64,000 nucleotides of DNA from Lathyrus oleraceus (GCF_024323335.1 NC_066581.1:223329039-223393038); one strand, 5' to 3'. Shown: positions 1 through 12,567, numbered from the stretch's first letter. Numbers and translations: made by a program. The notes: generated by a model not told the origin, from the sequence alone.

Positions 1-951
1 AGTTGACCAGTTAAGTCATTTGACTAAACTGAGGATCACTGAGATACAAGTTTTGATGTGTTTTTCAAATGAATATAACCCCAAGATAAAAAATGTTCTT
101 AAGAACCATATGAACAACTTTCTTGTTCATCAAAAATCCATTTTAATCTTGGAAGGTTATCATTCATTTCAAAACATTATAGGTCATTTTGACTGAAACC
201 CTAATTTTGGGTCATCTTCCCAAGGACCTAACTTCCTTAATTTTCATGGTTTTGAGGTGAGACCAAATGAATTGGAAAGCTTGAGATTTCTAATTCAAAT
301 GTTATGTTGCACAAAATTTCGTAATCCTAAAATAAATGCATGTGATAATACAAAACATTATAGGTCACATTGGACCTAAGTCATTGAATTTGAAAAAGTA
401 CCCAATATCAAATGCCCATAACTTTATCATGGAAAATCAAAATGATGCAAAATTTGAGTCTAAATTGATCATATTGAAAAGATATAGAACTTGGATGTTG
501 GAGGTTTTTCCATTTGAAGCTTGCATCATGCAAACAGAGGGGTTTGAATAGGCTTGCTTTTGGTGAAAATTTTCAAAGGGGGCTTAAACATGTTTTGTAC
601 CTAAACTTTCACAGCCAGTTTTCATTAATTTCCAAATTCCAAATGAATTTTTGCCCAACATGACTTTTGTTCCTTATTTCAAGGGCATTCCAACCATTAC
701 TCACAATGCTATTTTGGATTTACCATGTGTGAGTTTCGAAGAGCTTCTTCTTTATGTTCATTTTGACATTTCATGTTGAAACTTAATGTGCAAGCTGATT
801 ACATCATATGTACACGTCCAATTCCATTTTAAATGAATTCAGCTTGGTTTTTCACCCATCATTGGGCCTCACATGCGCCTGTACAGGCCCATGCATCAAG
901 TTTCAAATTGCCATGCACACGAGGGAATCATGAACTCAACCACATTTCAAC

Positions 952-959
952 TATAAATA
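952..959 (+). promoter_or_regulatory. TATA box of plus-strand Ogre LTR
   Basis: TATAAATA in the same relative place as the TATA box of the minus-strand Ogre LTR (48487-48494). It separates U3 from the long transcribed part of the LTR. Confidence 0.7.
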
Positions 960-3002
960 AAGCTTCATTCTCACTCATTTGGTAACCCTTTGGAGACCTA
1001 CAGCACTGAAATCCCAACCAATACCAAAGGAATTTTCCAGATTTTTCTCTCATTTTCAAGCTTGAAATTCAACATCATTAGTTGATTTTCAAAGCTAAAT
1101 TCCTTAGCCTCTCATATCCATTACATCTCCAGAGTAAAAAGGAATCAAGATCTTGAAGAATTCGTGGCCTTAAGAGCTCCAATTCAGAGGTAGAACCTCA
1201 AACTTTTTGGATCTAAATCTTGCAATACAATGTAATATTCTCTTGTTTGTCTGGTTTTTTGAAGTCCTCACACTTGAGGCAAGCCAATGGTGGTTTCAAT
1301 TTTCCATTTCGTGCACTTTCAGTTTGAACACCATGATCTTCCACTTCACATTTCTCTCAAAATAGGAAGAGTGAGGAAGATCCATGGATACAGTGGTGAT
1401 GTACATCACATGAGCTTCAATTTGATGTCCTTGTTTTTCATTTTCGTTACAAAAAATTTCTCTGCAAGTGGTGGCCGGATTCTGGTATCTCACCGGAGAA
1501 GATGGTGGTTTCCACCACCATCACTACGTGTGCATCTTCCTAACCATTGGATTGCTTTGCCACGTTATAATCTTGTGCGTTCATTATATTTACTTCATTT
1601 TATGATTTATGTTGCGCGTTTGACTTATGTCCACCATGCGCCCTTGCATCGAGCCATCCATCCATGCCACGTCATTTAATGAATCTGATCATGTGGCGCT
1701 GGATTTTCCATCATTTCTATTTTTCATTTTATTTTCAGTTAATTCCTTTTATTTTCAAAAATTCATAAAAAATTATTTGAAGTCATAAAAATATGAGACC
1801 AATGCCCAAAAATTTCTTGAAAAATCTAGTTTCATATTTTGATGTTTAAATATTTTTGTGACTTCATTTAACATTTTTTGTGAATTATTTGGTTTTTAAT
1901 AGTTTTAATTCATTTTAAATTACTTTCTGATATTTGAAAAATCCAAAAATATTTTCCTAACACCTATGAATCATGATGAGTCAATGAAAAATAGTCTCAT
2001 CAATTTCTTATTTGATTTGAGATTTATTTGAGATTTTAGTTCATATTGTGTTATTTTTCAGTGTTTTTAATTGTTTTTAAATACTTTCTGATTTCCAAAA
2101 TTGTTGAGAAAACTAGTCAAAGTTGATTTGACCATGTTTGACCTATGAGAATTTAATTGGACTTGTTGAAGTTGATTTGAATTAAATTTGAGGTTTGACC
2201 TTATTTTGATTATTTTTATTTGCATTTTATTTTAATTCAAAAAATACTAAAAATTATGGTTGACTTGTTGACTTGTAATCTTCATTTCTTTTCTGTTTGG
2301 CATTGATTGATGTTGACTTGGTTCACATTTGATCAATTGGATTTGATACTTGTCTTCCTTTTCCCTCCCTTTCATATTCATCCCATTCTTTTCATTAATG
2401 ATTAATGAGTTAATGTCTTATGGTTGGTCTTGACAAATGAGAGGTTTAACCTTCTTTGATCCAAACCAAACTCAACTTGATCCATGATCAAATGAGTTGT
2501 TTTGTGTCCAAGATAGGTTGCTTCTTGGTCAAGCAAATAACCTAAAGTCCATACAAGGCACTTCCCCTTTTGTTTTGGCATGGCAAGTTTATGGAGCTTG
2601 GCTTACTAGTCATGATCTCTAACTTGTGTTTATTTGCCTATATTTTTATTGACCGGCCTCAGATAGGTGTGACTACTACATTAGTCCACTTACGATTGCT
2701 TAACATAGCGCTACATTGTATTATGACAAGCTAACATAACTTCACTAATTACTAACTTTAATTTGAGCATTTAATTTCTTGCCCTTTACTTTTAATGACA
2801 TTTATTTATTGCTCATTTATTCATATTGATTTTCTCTTTGCTCACTTGAGCACATATTTTATGCTTATGTCATTTGTCTTTTGCTCAATTGAGCTCATTA
2901 TTTGTATATAAATATATTGCTATCTTGTGTTTGTTTTGTGTGAACCAAATGCAAAAGGAGAAAGGACTTAGAATTAGGACTTACCTATGCTTAAAGGAAT
3001 TC

Positions 3003-3083
3003 AAGAGCAACTAGGCCTCATGCCTTTAGAATGCTAAAATTGTTGAAGAGCAACTAGGCCTCATGCCTTTAGAATGCTAAAAT
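3003..3083 (+). repeat. 38-bp direct duplication inside Ogre LTR
   Basis: Two copies of a 38-base unit (3003-3040 and 3046-3083) separated by 5 bases. The diverged minus-strand Ogre LTR has the same doublet near 9265-9350, so the duplication predates the split of the two LTR lineages. Confidence 0.85.
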
Positions 3084-4049
3084 CCAAAGTTGATCTCAAA
3101 GGACTTCCCATCTAAACTTATTCTTTGTCCATTCCCCTTATTGTGTTTATGAACTTTTTGATGTTTGCTCTTGTGTGATAGGGATTCCATCTTGAGATAG
3201 TGAAAAGAGGACCATTGTCATGAGTAGCCAAGTTAAGAGAGACAAGCCAAATGGAGACCCTAGGAGCTTGAATTCAAATTGTTTGATTGTTTGATTGTGT
3301 GCTAAGTCCAAAGGAAAGGAGCATCTTGAATCATCTCTATGACTTCAAGAAAAGGAACTCCAAGGGTTTATCTTCCCTCTCTTATCTTTGTATGCTTTAG
3401 GACTAGCCCTTCTCTTCTTCTCCCCACTCTAACCAAGCCAAAAATATTTTTTCAAACTTTGACTTTGTTTCAAATTAGAAACCTAGGCCTTATACCTTTG
3501 AATTTTCAAAACTCTTTTCATAAATACTCATTGTGAATAAATCGTAATCCAACTTTGACTTCATTTTTGTAAATAAATCTAACTTGTAAATGTAACTCAT
3601 TTCAAGTTGTTTTGTGGTTCCAATGGCCACTTTGTTAAAACCTTTTCATAAACATTAGTCATAGGTTTGAGTTATCGTAGTGGTTGATGTAAATCTCACC
3701 TCATCCTTAGTGATTGGATTATAAGTCTTCCATGCTTATTATAGGGTTAACCCCTCACTAGCATGTTGAAGCCTTCCTCACATGGTGGATTGTTGGTTTA
3801 GGTTGAGTTTTCTCCCTTTGATAACAAAAGACCTTAAGACTCTTGGTCAAATCAATTCATCAATCTTTGTGATTTTTACCCCGAACTACGAGGTTTTGAT
3901 CCTCCTTTGTGATGGTACGTAGGCAATGGGTTCATACATTCAAACAACAAAATTTGTAAATATAATCTACTCTCTTCTCATCCCCCCAATCTTTTGTATA
4001 AATCTTTTCACAAATACCAACCTATAACACATATTTGCAAAAAGGGTTC

Positions 4050-4065
4050 CCTTAGAGTATTAAGG
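4050..4065 (+). other. Conserved AGTA-loop hairpin in U5 of Ogre LTR
   Basis: Sense strand reads CCTTAG, loop AGTA, TTAAGG. All six pairs form if one G-U wobble is allowed. It ends 217 bases before the LTR end. The same hairpin with other stem sequences occurs in every Tat/Ogre LTR in the window. Confidence 0.7.
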
Positions 4066-4212
4066 ATGTCTTGGGTGCGTAAAACCATCTCATTTCATAA
4101 CCAACCCCCTTACCCAGATCTCTGACATTTTTATTAGTTTTTGATTTGAAAAACTTCTTACCTTGGCTTTTGTTCGCTTTTTATCCTTTCCTTTGGACAA
4201 ATAAAAGTGCGT

Positions 4213-4221
4213 TGGCGACTC
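4213..4221 (+). other. PBS-core copy TGGCGACTC inside U5
   Basis: Nine bases identical to the start of the Ogre/Tat primer binding site, lying 61 bases before the LTR end. The motif is conserved at a similar distance in the other Tat/Ogre LTRs here. Confidence 0.75.
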
Positions 4222-4282
4222 GAATTGTATATTTACTTTTAGTTTAGTCAATAAACCTAAAGGTAACAAAAACCGCGCCACA

Positions 4283-5338
4283 CTCCCCTTCCTTCTTCCT
4301 AGAAAATTATCCATATTTCTTTATCGAAGAATCCTCACGGGACAAACATCCTTCATGGACACCCTCTTCTAGTCTCATCCCCATATTTACCATTTCGGTA
4401 AAGTCTGAGGGAGCACTAGTAATCATGCGCTCATAGTAGAAGGAGCTCAAAGACTTCAAAAAGATCTTTGTCATCTCCTTCTCCTCCAAGGGCGGCACTA
4501 TCTGAGCTACCAATTCCCGCCACCTCTGGCCGTATTCCTTGAAGGTTTCCTTGTCTTTTTGGGACATCGCCCTCAACTGATCTCTGTCTGGAGCCATGTC
4601 CATGTTGTATTTTTAGTGTTTCACAAAAGTCTCGCCTAGATCATTGAAAGTGCGGATGCTTGCACTCTCTAGCCCCATATACCAAGGGAGCACAACACCT
4701 GTCAGGTTGTCCTGGAAATAGTGAATCAGTAGTTGATCATTGTCTGTCTGGGTCGACATCTTGCGAGCATACATCACAAGATGACTGAGTGGACACATGT
4801 TTCCCTTATACTTCTCAAAGTCAGGCACTTTGAATTTGACTGGGATTTTTAGGTTGGGCACTAAGCACAGTTCAGCAGCACTCTTTCCAAACAGATCTTT
4901 GCCTCTCAGCATCCTCAGTTCCTTGTGCAGCTCAAGGAATTAGTCCTTCATCTCATCCATCTTTTCATAAACGTTTGGGCCCTCAGGTGGCTCAGAATGA
5001 TAGATGATGTCTTCAACACGCGGAAAAGTGTGCATAACGGGAGGTGGCACAGACATGACGGGGCTATATGCCGGTATAGAAGCAAGAGTGGGAGCGAAAC
5101 CCTCTGGTACAAAATTGGGTGACATTCCCCAAGGGAACCCAGCAGGCAGATGTGGAGCGAAGTGGGCGGTGGCAACAGGCACTGTTGAGGTAACCACTTC
5201 GGAGATGACTGTCCTCGCGGGAGGAGTTGCAGGAGTTGGAGAGGCTTGACTCTGAGCGGCAAGAACTGGCTCCATCATGGCAGTCAGTCGGGCAATCTCC
5301 TCTTTCAGATCTATGTTCTCTTTTTCAAGGTGTTCCAT
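4283..5338 (-). pseudogene. gag: Ogre gag, 3'-truncated and with stops
   Basis: Structural Gag of the Ogre element, which would form the particle coat. I start it at the ATG at 5338, where a charged coiled-coil N terminus (MEHLEKENIDL) resembles the Gag start of E1. A proline-rich linker and the Tat Gag core follow, with VKFKVPDFEKYKG, a YFQDNLTG block and FKEYGQRWRELVA. Reading is broken by stops at about 4940 and 4613. The sequence ends at 4283 in a purine-rich linker, joined to the LTR end of another Ogre; the zinc-knuckle part and protease are off-window. Confidence 0.88.
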
Positions 5339-5677
5339 GATCTTTTGATGATTAGCTCTGGTATTGTACCAGTGCGTCAGCTTGTCTTTAAAGTAAATGA
5401 AGAGCAAAGAGTTAGACCACTGTATCAAGGGCTCGGAACCAAAACCTGCTTATGCATATGATGCATGCAATGCTCGTGCATATGATTTGTTTTTATATCA
5501 AAAGGAACTTTATAAAGATCTATTTGCAAATGTTTTGAAAATACTGAACTTTTTAAGACATATGTGGAATACTCATAGCAATATATTATTTGGAAACTTT
5601 TTACACCAAAGAAGTAGTACAGTCTCGGTAACCAAATACAATACAAGAGAAAAGGAGAATAAACATTCTATGGATCC

Positions 5678-7129
5678 CTAGAAACAATCGTCCAAAGCCT
5701 TCGAGATCGGAAGATATGTCGCATGGAGCCTCTTCACCTCTCTCTCATAAGTTGCTTCCATGTCGGCCTTCTCTTTGGCAAGTTGATCATATCTCTTCTT
5801 CCAAAACCTAGACAAGTGAGGTAGGAGAGAAGTAACCACATCATAGGGCTCATCAATAACCTGATTCTCTAGAAATTCTATCATTGCATCTTTATCTTTA
5901 AGCTGCTGAAGAAGCTCCTCACGCTCATGAACCCAAGCACGCGAACGGTCTTCGTCTCTCAACTCCTCTACTCCTTGATTAGGGAGGGTCGAAGGCCCAA
6001 CCATAACCATAGGGGTAGGTCTCGGATACTCGTTCGACATGCGGTACTCGAGAGCTCTCTTTCTTACCCAAGAGGTGTAAGGTTCCAAAGCAACACAATT
6101 CTTCGGACCAAGCTCAATCCTCCCTTTCCTATGAACCTTGCGCCAGGCGCGGACCATCCTATCCTTCAAGTTTTGGGGATCTTTACCCTCTTGAAAGAAT
6201 AAGCCTTCCAACAAAATGTTGTTGGGTTTATCCTTTAAGGGGAACCAAAGCTGACGGCGAGCCAAAGCAGGGTTAAAGTTAATTCGACCATATGTACCAA
6301 GAAGAGGTACATTGGAGAACTCACCACAAGAATCAATAATCTGAATGCCATCATAAACACGATTATACCAAGAGATAGCATCATTAGTGAGAGACATAAG
6401 TCTCGTGGACCACCGTAGACATCCCTTGTTCTCCTTGAAGGCAAGCGTCTGAAGCAAGTGCGAAATAAACCACTTATACAACAGAGGCAGACAGCACACA
6501 ATGGAACCACCACCCTTCGCATTCCTCATATACAAAGAGAAATAAGTGTCACCCAACAGAGTCGGAACGGGATTAAGAGAAGAGAAAATCCTAATAGCGT
6601 TCACATCCACGAAGTTGTCGATGTTGGGAAATAACACTAGCCCATAGATGACGAGTACAAATATGGCTTCAAAAGCTTCCTTACTCATGGCCTTCCCAAA
6701 CAATGTGGCTTTGGCAATCAGAAAATCAGACGGGAGACCTTGAATTCCACCCTTGGTAGTCATATTGGCAACAATGTCAGATACCTCCAAGTGAAGCATG
6801 TCAGCAATCTCTTGAGAAGATAGAATCTTCTCCAAACCATTGAACGGCAACTGGTCAAGAATAGGTATACCCACATGATAAGCATACTTCTCCAATATAG
6901 GCAAAAGTTGGAAATCTGGAAAAGTGAAGCACCGATACAGAGGATCGTAGAACTACACCAGCACACTCATCAGACCCTCATCCACCTTGGTAGAGAGAAT
7001 AGATAAAAGCTTCCCATGGCGAGCTTTGAACTCCAAGGGCTCTAATACATAAGATGTCAGACACCTTAACTCTTTCAAGTCGGGTTGTCTGAAACTGTAC
7101 TTCTTAGTATTCCTTCTTTGCTTATCCAT
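5678..7129 (-). pseudogene. Ogre ORF1 (extra ORF upstream of gag)
   Basis: Extra ORF found upstream of gag in Ogre elements; its function is unknown. I choose the ATG at 7129 (start MDKQRRNTKK). The frame then runs to 5678, about 480 codons, with one internal stop (TAG) at 6953-6955. The protein has a globular middle (LRWSTRLMSLTNDAISWYN), a segment with WFPLKDKPNNILLEG, and a charged coiled-coil C-terminal third from about residue 350 (REELLQQLKDKDAMIEFLE). The layout resembles plant-mobile-domain-like proteins, but I infer this from overall pattern only. It lies 340 bases upstream of the gag start. Confidence 0.8.
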
Positions 7130-8046
7130 GTCTTAAAATTTGCAAATGGACCCTTTAAGTTCCTTGTAAATTCTTATTGTTGATGACATGAATGCGAATG
7201 AATGCATGGATGCATTGATGCAACAAACACACTCAAGGATCAAGCAAGTCACACCATACAAAGGTCACGGGATGGCTCAAGTCATCATCAATATCAATCA
7301 TCCATTTTGGTGGATTATGGTTTACACCTTATCAACACCCAAGTTCCATTGATATTGAGGATATACGAGAACGGATCAACCGTGAATCACGGGTTTGTTG
7401 TGAGTCACGAGCATGGAGTCTCGGTTAAGAACCACCCAATGGGAGTGTACTATGGTTAAACCTGACAATCATGTTCTAAAAGGTTCCCATAGTCATCATC
7501 CCATCTTTTGGATATTATCGGATAAAACGACTACTCGTCTTCCAAAAATATTCTCAAGAGGGACTCTTATGAGTGTAGTATCGCGTAACAATCGCATCAA
7601 GTCTTACACTTGAACGACCTTCGCACTACGTCCTAAAATAGGCCAATATGGGCTAGGTATCTAAGGTCTTTGGCTTCTAGGGTTCCTATTGGAAAGAGTA
7701 ATACCTAACCATGACTACTCGTGTGACATTATTGATCCCAATAAGACCTCCACCAAGTGAATGGACTTGTAAGCTAACTTGTTAAGGAATAACTCCACAC
7801 AAGTCAACAAGACTATGCCATAATATATCAAGCAACCACCAAGCATACAAGCATACAAGTTCGGGTACATAACTCATCTCACAAGAAACCACCAAGCATA
7901 CAAGCAATTAATATATCAAGCAATTCATACATTACAAACAATACATTCATCCCAAATTTGCACAAAAATATGCCACAAATAAATATAATCATACAACACA
8001 TACAAACAAAAAGTAGGCTAAAGCCACGGGGCTTGGATTCAATATT
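7130..8046 (-). other. Ogre 5' leader, no gene
   Basis: About 0.9 kb between PBS and ORF1. It contains a stretch (7230-7860) homologous to the leaders of E2 (15750-16330) and E1 (45180-45790), including the segment around 7285-7350, so leader sequence is shared across Tat and Ogre lineages. Small ORFs (7202-7459, 7413-7613) are not supported as genes. Confidence 0.75.
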
Positions 8047-8064
8047 TCCCCAGCGGAGTCGCCA
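8047..8064 (-). promoter_or_regulatory. Ogre primer binding site
   Basis: Sense TGGCGACTCCGCTGGGGA, six bases from the LTR end at 8071. This is the Ogre/Tat PBS type, reported in the literature as matching a tRNA-Arg 3' end. It fixes the strand and the LTR boundary. Confidence 0.9.
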
Positions 8065-8070
8065 CTTTTC

Positions 8071-10749
8071 TGTAGCGGGGTTTTCGTTACTTTTAGGTTT
8101 ATTGACTAAACCAAAAGTTAACATACAATTCGAGTCGCCACCGCACTTTTATTTGTCCAAAGGAAAGGCTAAAAAGCGAACAAAAGTCAAGTAGGAAGTT
8201 TTTCAAATCAAAAACTAATAAAAATGTCAGAGATCTAGGTAAGGGGGTTGGTTATGAAATGGGAAGGTTCTACGCACCCAAAACATCCTTAGTACTCTAA
8301 GGGAACCCTTTTTGCAAATATGTGTTGTAGGTTGGTATTTGTGAAAAGATTTGTGCAAAAGATTGGAAGGATGAGAAGAGAATAGATTATATTTAAAATT
8401 TTGTTGTTTGAATGGATGAACCCATTGCCTACGTACCATCACAAAGAAGGATCAAAACCTCGTAGTTTGGGGTAAAAATCTCCAAAATTGGTGAATTGAT
8501 TTGATCAAAATCCTTAAGGTCTTTTGTTATCAAAGGGAGAAAACTCAACCTAACCCAACAATCCACCGTGTGAGGAAGGCTTCAACATGCTAGTGAGAGG
8601 TTAACCCTATAATAAGCATGGAAGACTTATAATCCAATCACTAAGGATGAGGTGAGATTTACATCAACCACTATGATAACTCAAACCTATGACTAATGTT
8701 TTGAAAAAGGTTTTAACAAGGTGGCCATTGAAACTACAAATCAACTTGAAATGAGTTATATTTACAAGTTAAAGTTATTTACAAAATGAAGTCAAAGTTG
8801 GATAAATGTTTATTTACAATGAGTATTTATGAAGGTGGTTTTGAAAAGTCAAAGGCCTAAGGCCTAGGTTTCTAATTTAAAATAAAGTCAAAGTTTTGAA
8901 AATGATTTTTGGCTTGGTTAGAATGGGGAGAAGAAGAGAAGGGCTATTCCTAAAGCATACAAAGATAAGAGGGGAAAGATAACCCTTAGAGTTCCTTTTC
9001 TTGGAGTCATATGGAGAAGACTCAATATGATCCTTTCCTTTGGACTTAGCACACAAACAAGCAATCAATAAATTGAATTCAAGCTCCTAGGATCTCCATT
9101 TGGCTTGGCTCTTAACTTGGCTACTCATGACAATGGTCCTCTTTTCACAATCTTAAGATGGGATCCCTATCACACAAAAGCAAACCTCAAAAAGTTCATA
9201 ACACAATAAAGGGAATGGACAAAGAATAAGTTTGAGGAGAAGTCCTTTGAGATTAACTTTGAGTTTTAGCCTTCTAAAGGCATGAGGCCTAGTTGCTCTT
9301 TCAACAAACTTTGCATTCTAAAGGCATGACGCCTAGTTGCTCTTGAACTCCTTTAAGCATGGGTAAGTCCTAATTCTAAGTCCTTTCTCCTTTTGCATTT
9401 GGTTCACATCAAAACAAACACAAACACAACAAAATCGCAATATATTTATATACAATAATGGGCTCAAATGAGCAAAAGAAAAATGACATAAACATAAAAT
9501 ATGTACTCAAGTGAGCAAGAAATAAATGACATTAAAAGTAAATGGCAAGAAATTAAAAGCTCAAATTAAATTTAGTAGTTAGTAAGGTTATGTTAGCTTG
9601 CCATAAGACAATGTAGCGCTATGTTAAGCAATCGTAAGTGGACTAATGTAGTAGTCACACCTATCTGAGGTCGGTCAATAAGAATATAGGAAAAGAACAC
9701 AAGTTAGAGATCATGACTAGCAAGCCAAGCTCCATAAACTTGCCATGCCAAACAAAAGGGGAAGGGCCTTGTATTGACTTTTGGTTATTTGCTTGACCAA
9801 GAAGTAACATATCTTTAACACAAAATAACTCACTTGATCATGGATCAAGTTGAGTTTGGGTTGGATCAAAGAAGGTTAAACTTCTCATTTGTCAAGACCA
9901 ACCTCAAGACTTTAACTCACTGGCCATTGATGGAAAGAAAGGGATGAAGAGGAAAGGGAGGGGAAAGAAGTCAACAAACAATCCCAACTGACCAAGGGAT
10001 AACTCATCCTTGATCAAATTCATTCATCTTTCTAAGTGATGATCCATAAGGACTTTCAAACCACAAGATTCAATGCATTTGACCAAAGTTGAATCAATTC
10101 AACCTCAATCAACACCAAACGCAAGAGAAATGAAGATAACAAGTCAAAGAGTCAATGATATTTTTTGGTATTTTTTGAATTAAAATAAAATATAAATAAA
10201 AAATAAACAAATAAGGTTAAACCTCAAATTCAATTCAAAGCAACTTCAACAAGTCCAATTAAATTCTCATAGGTTCAACATAGTCAAACAAACTTTGACT
10301 AATTTTCTCATAAATTTTTGAAATCAGAAAGTAATTAAAAACAATTAAAAACAAACAAAAATTGCATAATATGAATTAAAATCTCAAGTAATCTCAAAAC
10401 AAACAAGAAATTGTTGAGACTATTTTTCATTGACTTATCATGATCCATAGATGCTATGGAAATATTTTTATATTTTTTAAAAGTCAGAAAGTATTTTAAA
10501 ATGAATTAAAACCATTAAAAACCAAGTAATTCATAAAAAATATCAAATGAAGTCATAAAAATAATTAAAAATCATAATATGAAACTATAATTTTCAAGAA
10601 AATTTTTGAGAATTGGTCTCATATTTTTCTGACTTCAAATGAATTTTTAATGAATTATTGAAAATGAAATGAATTAACAGAAAATAAATAGTAAATGAAA
10701 ATAAGCGAAAAAGCCACAGCCATCTGATCCGCATTCATCAATTGACGTG
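8071..10749 (-). mobile_element. Ogre 5' LTR, downstream (R/U5) part
   Basis: Sense 3' part of the minus-strand Ogre LTR, from the end at 8071 to the E1 insertion point at 10750. With 47771-49981 it gives an LTR of about 4.89 kb, a normal Ogre size. It is the inverted, diverged counterpart of the plus-strand LTR (1-4282). It contains the PBS-core copy GAGTCGCCA at 8132-8140 and the TACT/AGTA hairpin at 8287-8302. No gene is present. Confidence 0.92.
8287..8302 (-). other. Conserved AGTA-loop hairpin (Ogre)
   Basis: Perfect stem CCTTAG/CTAAGG around TACT (AGTA in sense), 216 bases from the LTR end. The stem differs from the E1/E2 version (CCGTAG/CTACGG) by matched changes on both sides. Confidence 0.8.
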
Positions 10750-12125
10750 TGTCGCAACCTGAAAAATGGAATGCGAAAAAAAACAACCGGCGAAGAAAGA
10801 CAGGAGAGTCGCCACCGTGCGTTATTTATCCCAAAGGAGGGAAAGGAAACGCTCGAAGTAAACCTGGAAAAAGGAAAGGACAAGACAAGGTCCTGCAACC
10901 AAATCTTGGGTTCGGGAGTCGATTATGCGAAGGGAAGGTATTAGCACCCTTACGCATCCGTACTACTCTACGGGATCCACTTTTGTAGTTCTTGTCTAAA
11001 TGGTGTGGGTTTATCTAATGTATTATTTACTAAAAAAGGGGGTCAAAAGAAAATGACTCGCACGGATGTCGCATCCACTGCATACGTATCTCATATGAAT
11101 ATGAGAATCAAAGTCTTCGTAGCTCGGCTACCTAGGGGTTAAGGGTAATTGTGCTCGGTAAGACATCGCGTCTTATGCCTACGTATCACATATGGAATGA
11201 GAATCAGAGCAAGCCGTAGTTCGGCAAACTACGGGGTTATGGATTGGGTTTTGGACGAATGACGTTACTGCGTAATCTACCGGATGCTCGACCTTTGGAG
11301 ACTTACTCGCCTGTAGTAGAAGGAGTTAACGTGTTAGGAGAAGAAAAATAAATGAGTTGGTAAGGTTAGGGATGCTCATGCAAAAGGGAAGTCCTAGACG
11401 AAGGAACCTGCATAAAGTAAACACACAAAACATTGCCTCCTATCGAGGTCTTCCAGCTAAGAAAGCGGTAAAAATACGGGAAAATGTAAAAGTACCACAC
11501 GGATAAAGATCCGAAGTAACAGTAATTAACGGAACAAGGAACCCAGAGATCTCTCAAGCTGGCATCATCAAAGAAAGTGGGTCAGTACAGGTAATCAGAA
11601 TGAACCTCCAGGGGGTATCCCACAAATAAAGTGGGAAACCACGCAAACCATCTCTACAAGAGTAATGTGAGCCCTCACAAAAAAAAACTCAACAAACAGG
11701 TTAGAGAAAAAAAATAGGGTAATCAAGGGTTGCCCCAAAATCAAAATGTAACCACATGAATCATGCCCTTTCAATTCACAAAAAGCTCACAAAAAGCAAC
11801 CAAGGGTAGGAGGCCTAAACCTCTTGTCAAACACATGCATCAAAAGGGTATCAAATTCACCCATAATACCTCATACATTCAGAGTATTCAAATTGAAAGC
11901 ATAGAGATGATGGATATAGGGCAAACCTGATTGGAGAGATCGGTTGAAATGAAATGGCACGACTGGATTTGCAAACCAATGTTAGGGTTTGCTTGAGCTG
12001 AAAGTGTGTGAGTCATAATGAACCTTTCAGAGTTGCCTAGAGGTTGCTGCAGATTAATTCTCACTCTCTCTGTCTAGGTTTCTCTCCAGGTTTTGTCCAG
12101 GGTTTTGTTTCAATGAAAACTCTAG

Positions 12126-12133
12126 TATTTATA
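12126..12133 (-). promoter_or_regulatory. TATA box, E1 3' LTR
   Basis: Sense TATAAATA, 435 bases from the LTR start. The identical box in the 5' LTR is at 47311-47318. It lies 50-160 bases downstream of the A-rich tract. Confidence 0.75.
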
Positions 12134-12182
12134 GCTTAATATTGGTAGCTTAGTGGGCTTTTGAGAGAGGTCCAAGTCTGAG

Positions 12183-12291
12183 ATTTTTTTCTTTTATTTA
12201 TTTATTTATTTTGTTTTCTGTTTTTTTTTTCGTTTTCCATTTTTTTTTCGTTTTTTTTTTCGTTTTTCGTTTTTTTTTGTTTTTTTTTTTA
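12183..12291 (-). repeat. A-rich tract upstream of TATA in E1 LTR
   Basis: About 110 bases that in sense are runs of A broken by single CG dinucleotides (units such as AAAAAAAACG). It sits between a CACGTG box and the TATA box. The same tract is at about 47374-47486 in the 5' LTR, and E2 has related tracts at 14091-14165 and 23340-23412. Confidence 0.8.
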
Positions 12292-12567
12292 AACACGTGG
12301 GCTGCGCCTAGCGAGCATGACAGCTCATGAACAAACCTTTGCTCCTTCAAGATTAACGTTTTGACTGACGAATAGACCCCTGTTGGAAGTAACTCAAGTC
12401 TTTCCCTTGTGTTGACTGATCATCTAAATAGAACCCACAAAGTGTCCTGGATGATGTTCAAGCTTTTGGAGCTAATCCCGATTGACATGATGAAATGCAA
12501 TGTATCTAATGTTAAATGACCTAAAAATGAATGCGTGAATAAGGAGGGCAAATTTTGGGGTGTTACA

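Larger units (their letters stand above)
1..4282 (+). mobile_element. Ogre-type Ty3/Gypsy LTR (plus strand), 3' 4.3 kb
   Basis: Plus-oriented Ogre-family LTR whose start lies left of the window. It is the diverged reverse complement of the minus-strand Ogre LTR at 8071-10749 plus 47771-49981. Base 1 matches about position 49405 of that LTR, so roughly 580 bases are missing. The LTR ends in CA at 4282. No primer binding site follows; instead the reverse-strand gag of another Ogre begins at once. The simplest reading is the 3' LTR, or a solo LTR, of a second Ogre inserted into that gag, with predicted TSD CTCCC at 4283-4287. Small ORFs here (for example 1287-1679) have no recognisable domain and I do not treat them as genes. 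Confidence 0.9.
10750..12567 (-). mobile_element. E1 3' LTR
   Basis: 1818 bases, sense start TGTAACACCCC at 12567 and end TTGCGACA at 10750. It matches the 5' LTR at 45965-47765. U3 holds a G-box-like CACGTG near 12294, a CGCCTAGCG motif, and a long A/T tract. The TATA box is at 12126-12133. The AGTA hairpin near 10958 is decayed by one base, and the PBS-core copy is at 10806-10814. Confidence 0.93.

Noticed and set aside
1287..1679. 130-codon ORF in the plus-strand Ogre LTR
   Set aside because: It lies within LTR sequence shared in diverged form with 47880-48150, has no domain, and the frame is not kept in the other LTR.
4283..4310. Purine-rich gag linker next to an LTR end read as a misplaced PPT or auto-integration product
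   Set aside because: The adjoining LTR is in inverted orientation and ends, rather than starts, at this point; nested insertion of another Ogre is simpler.
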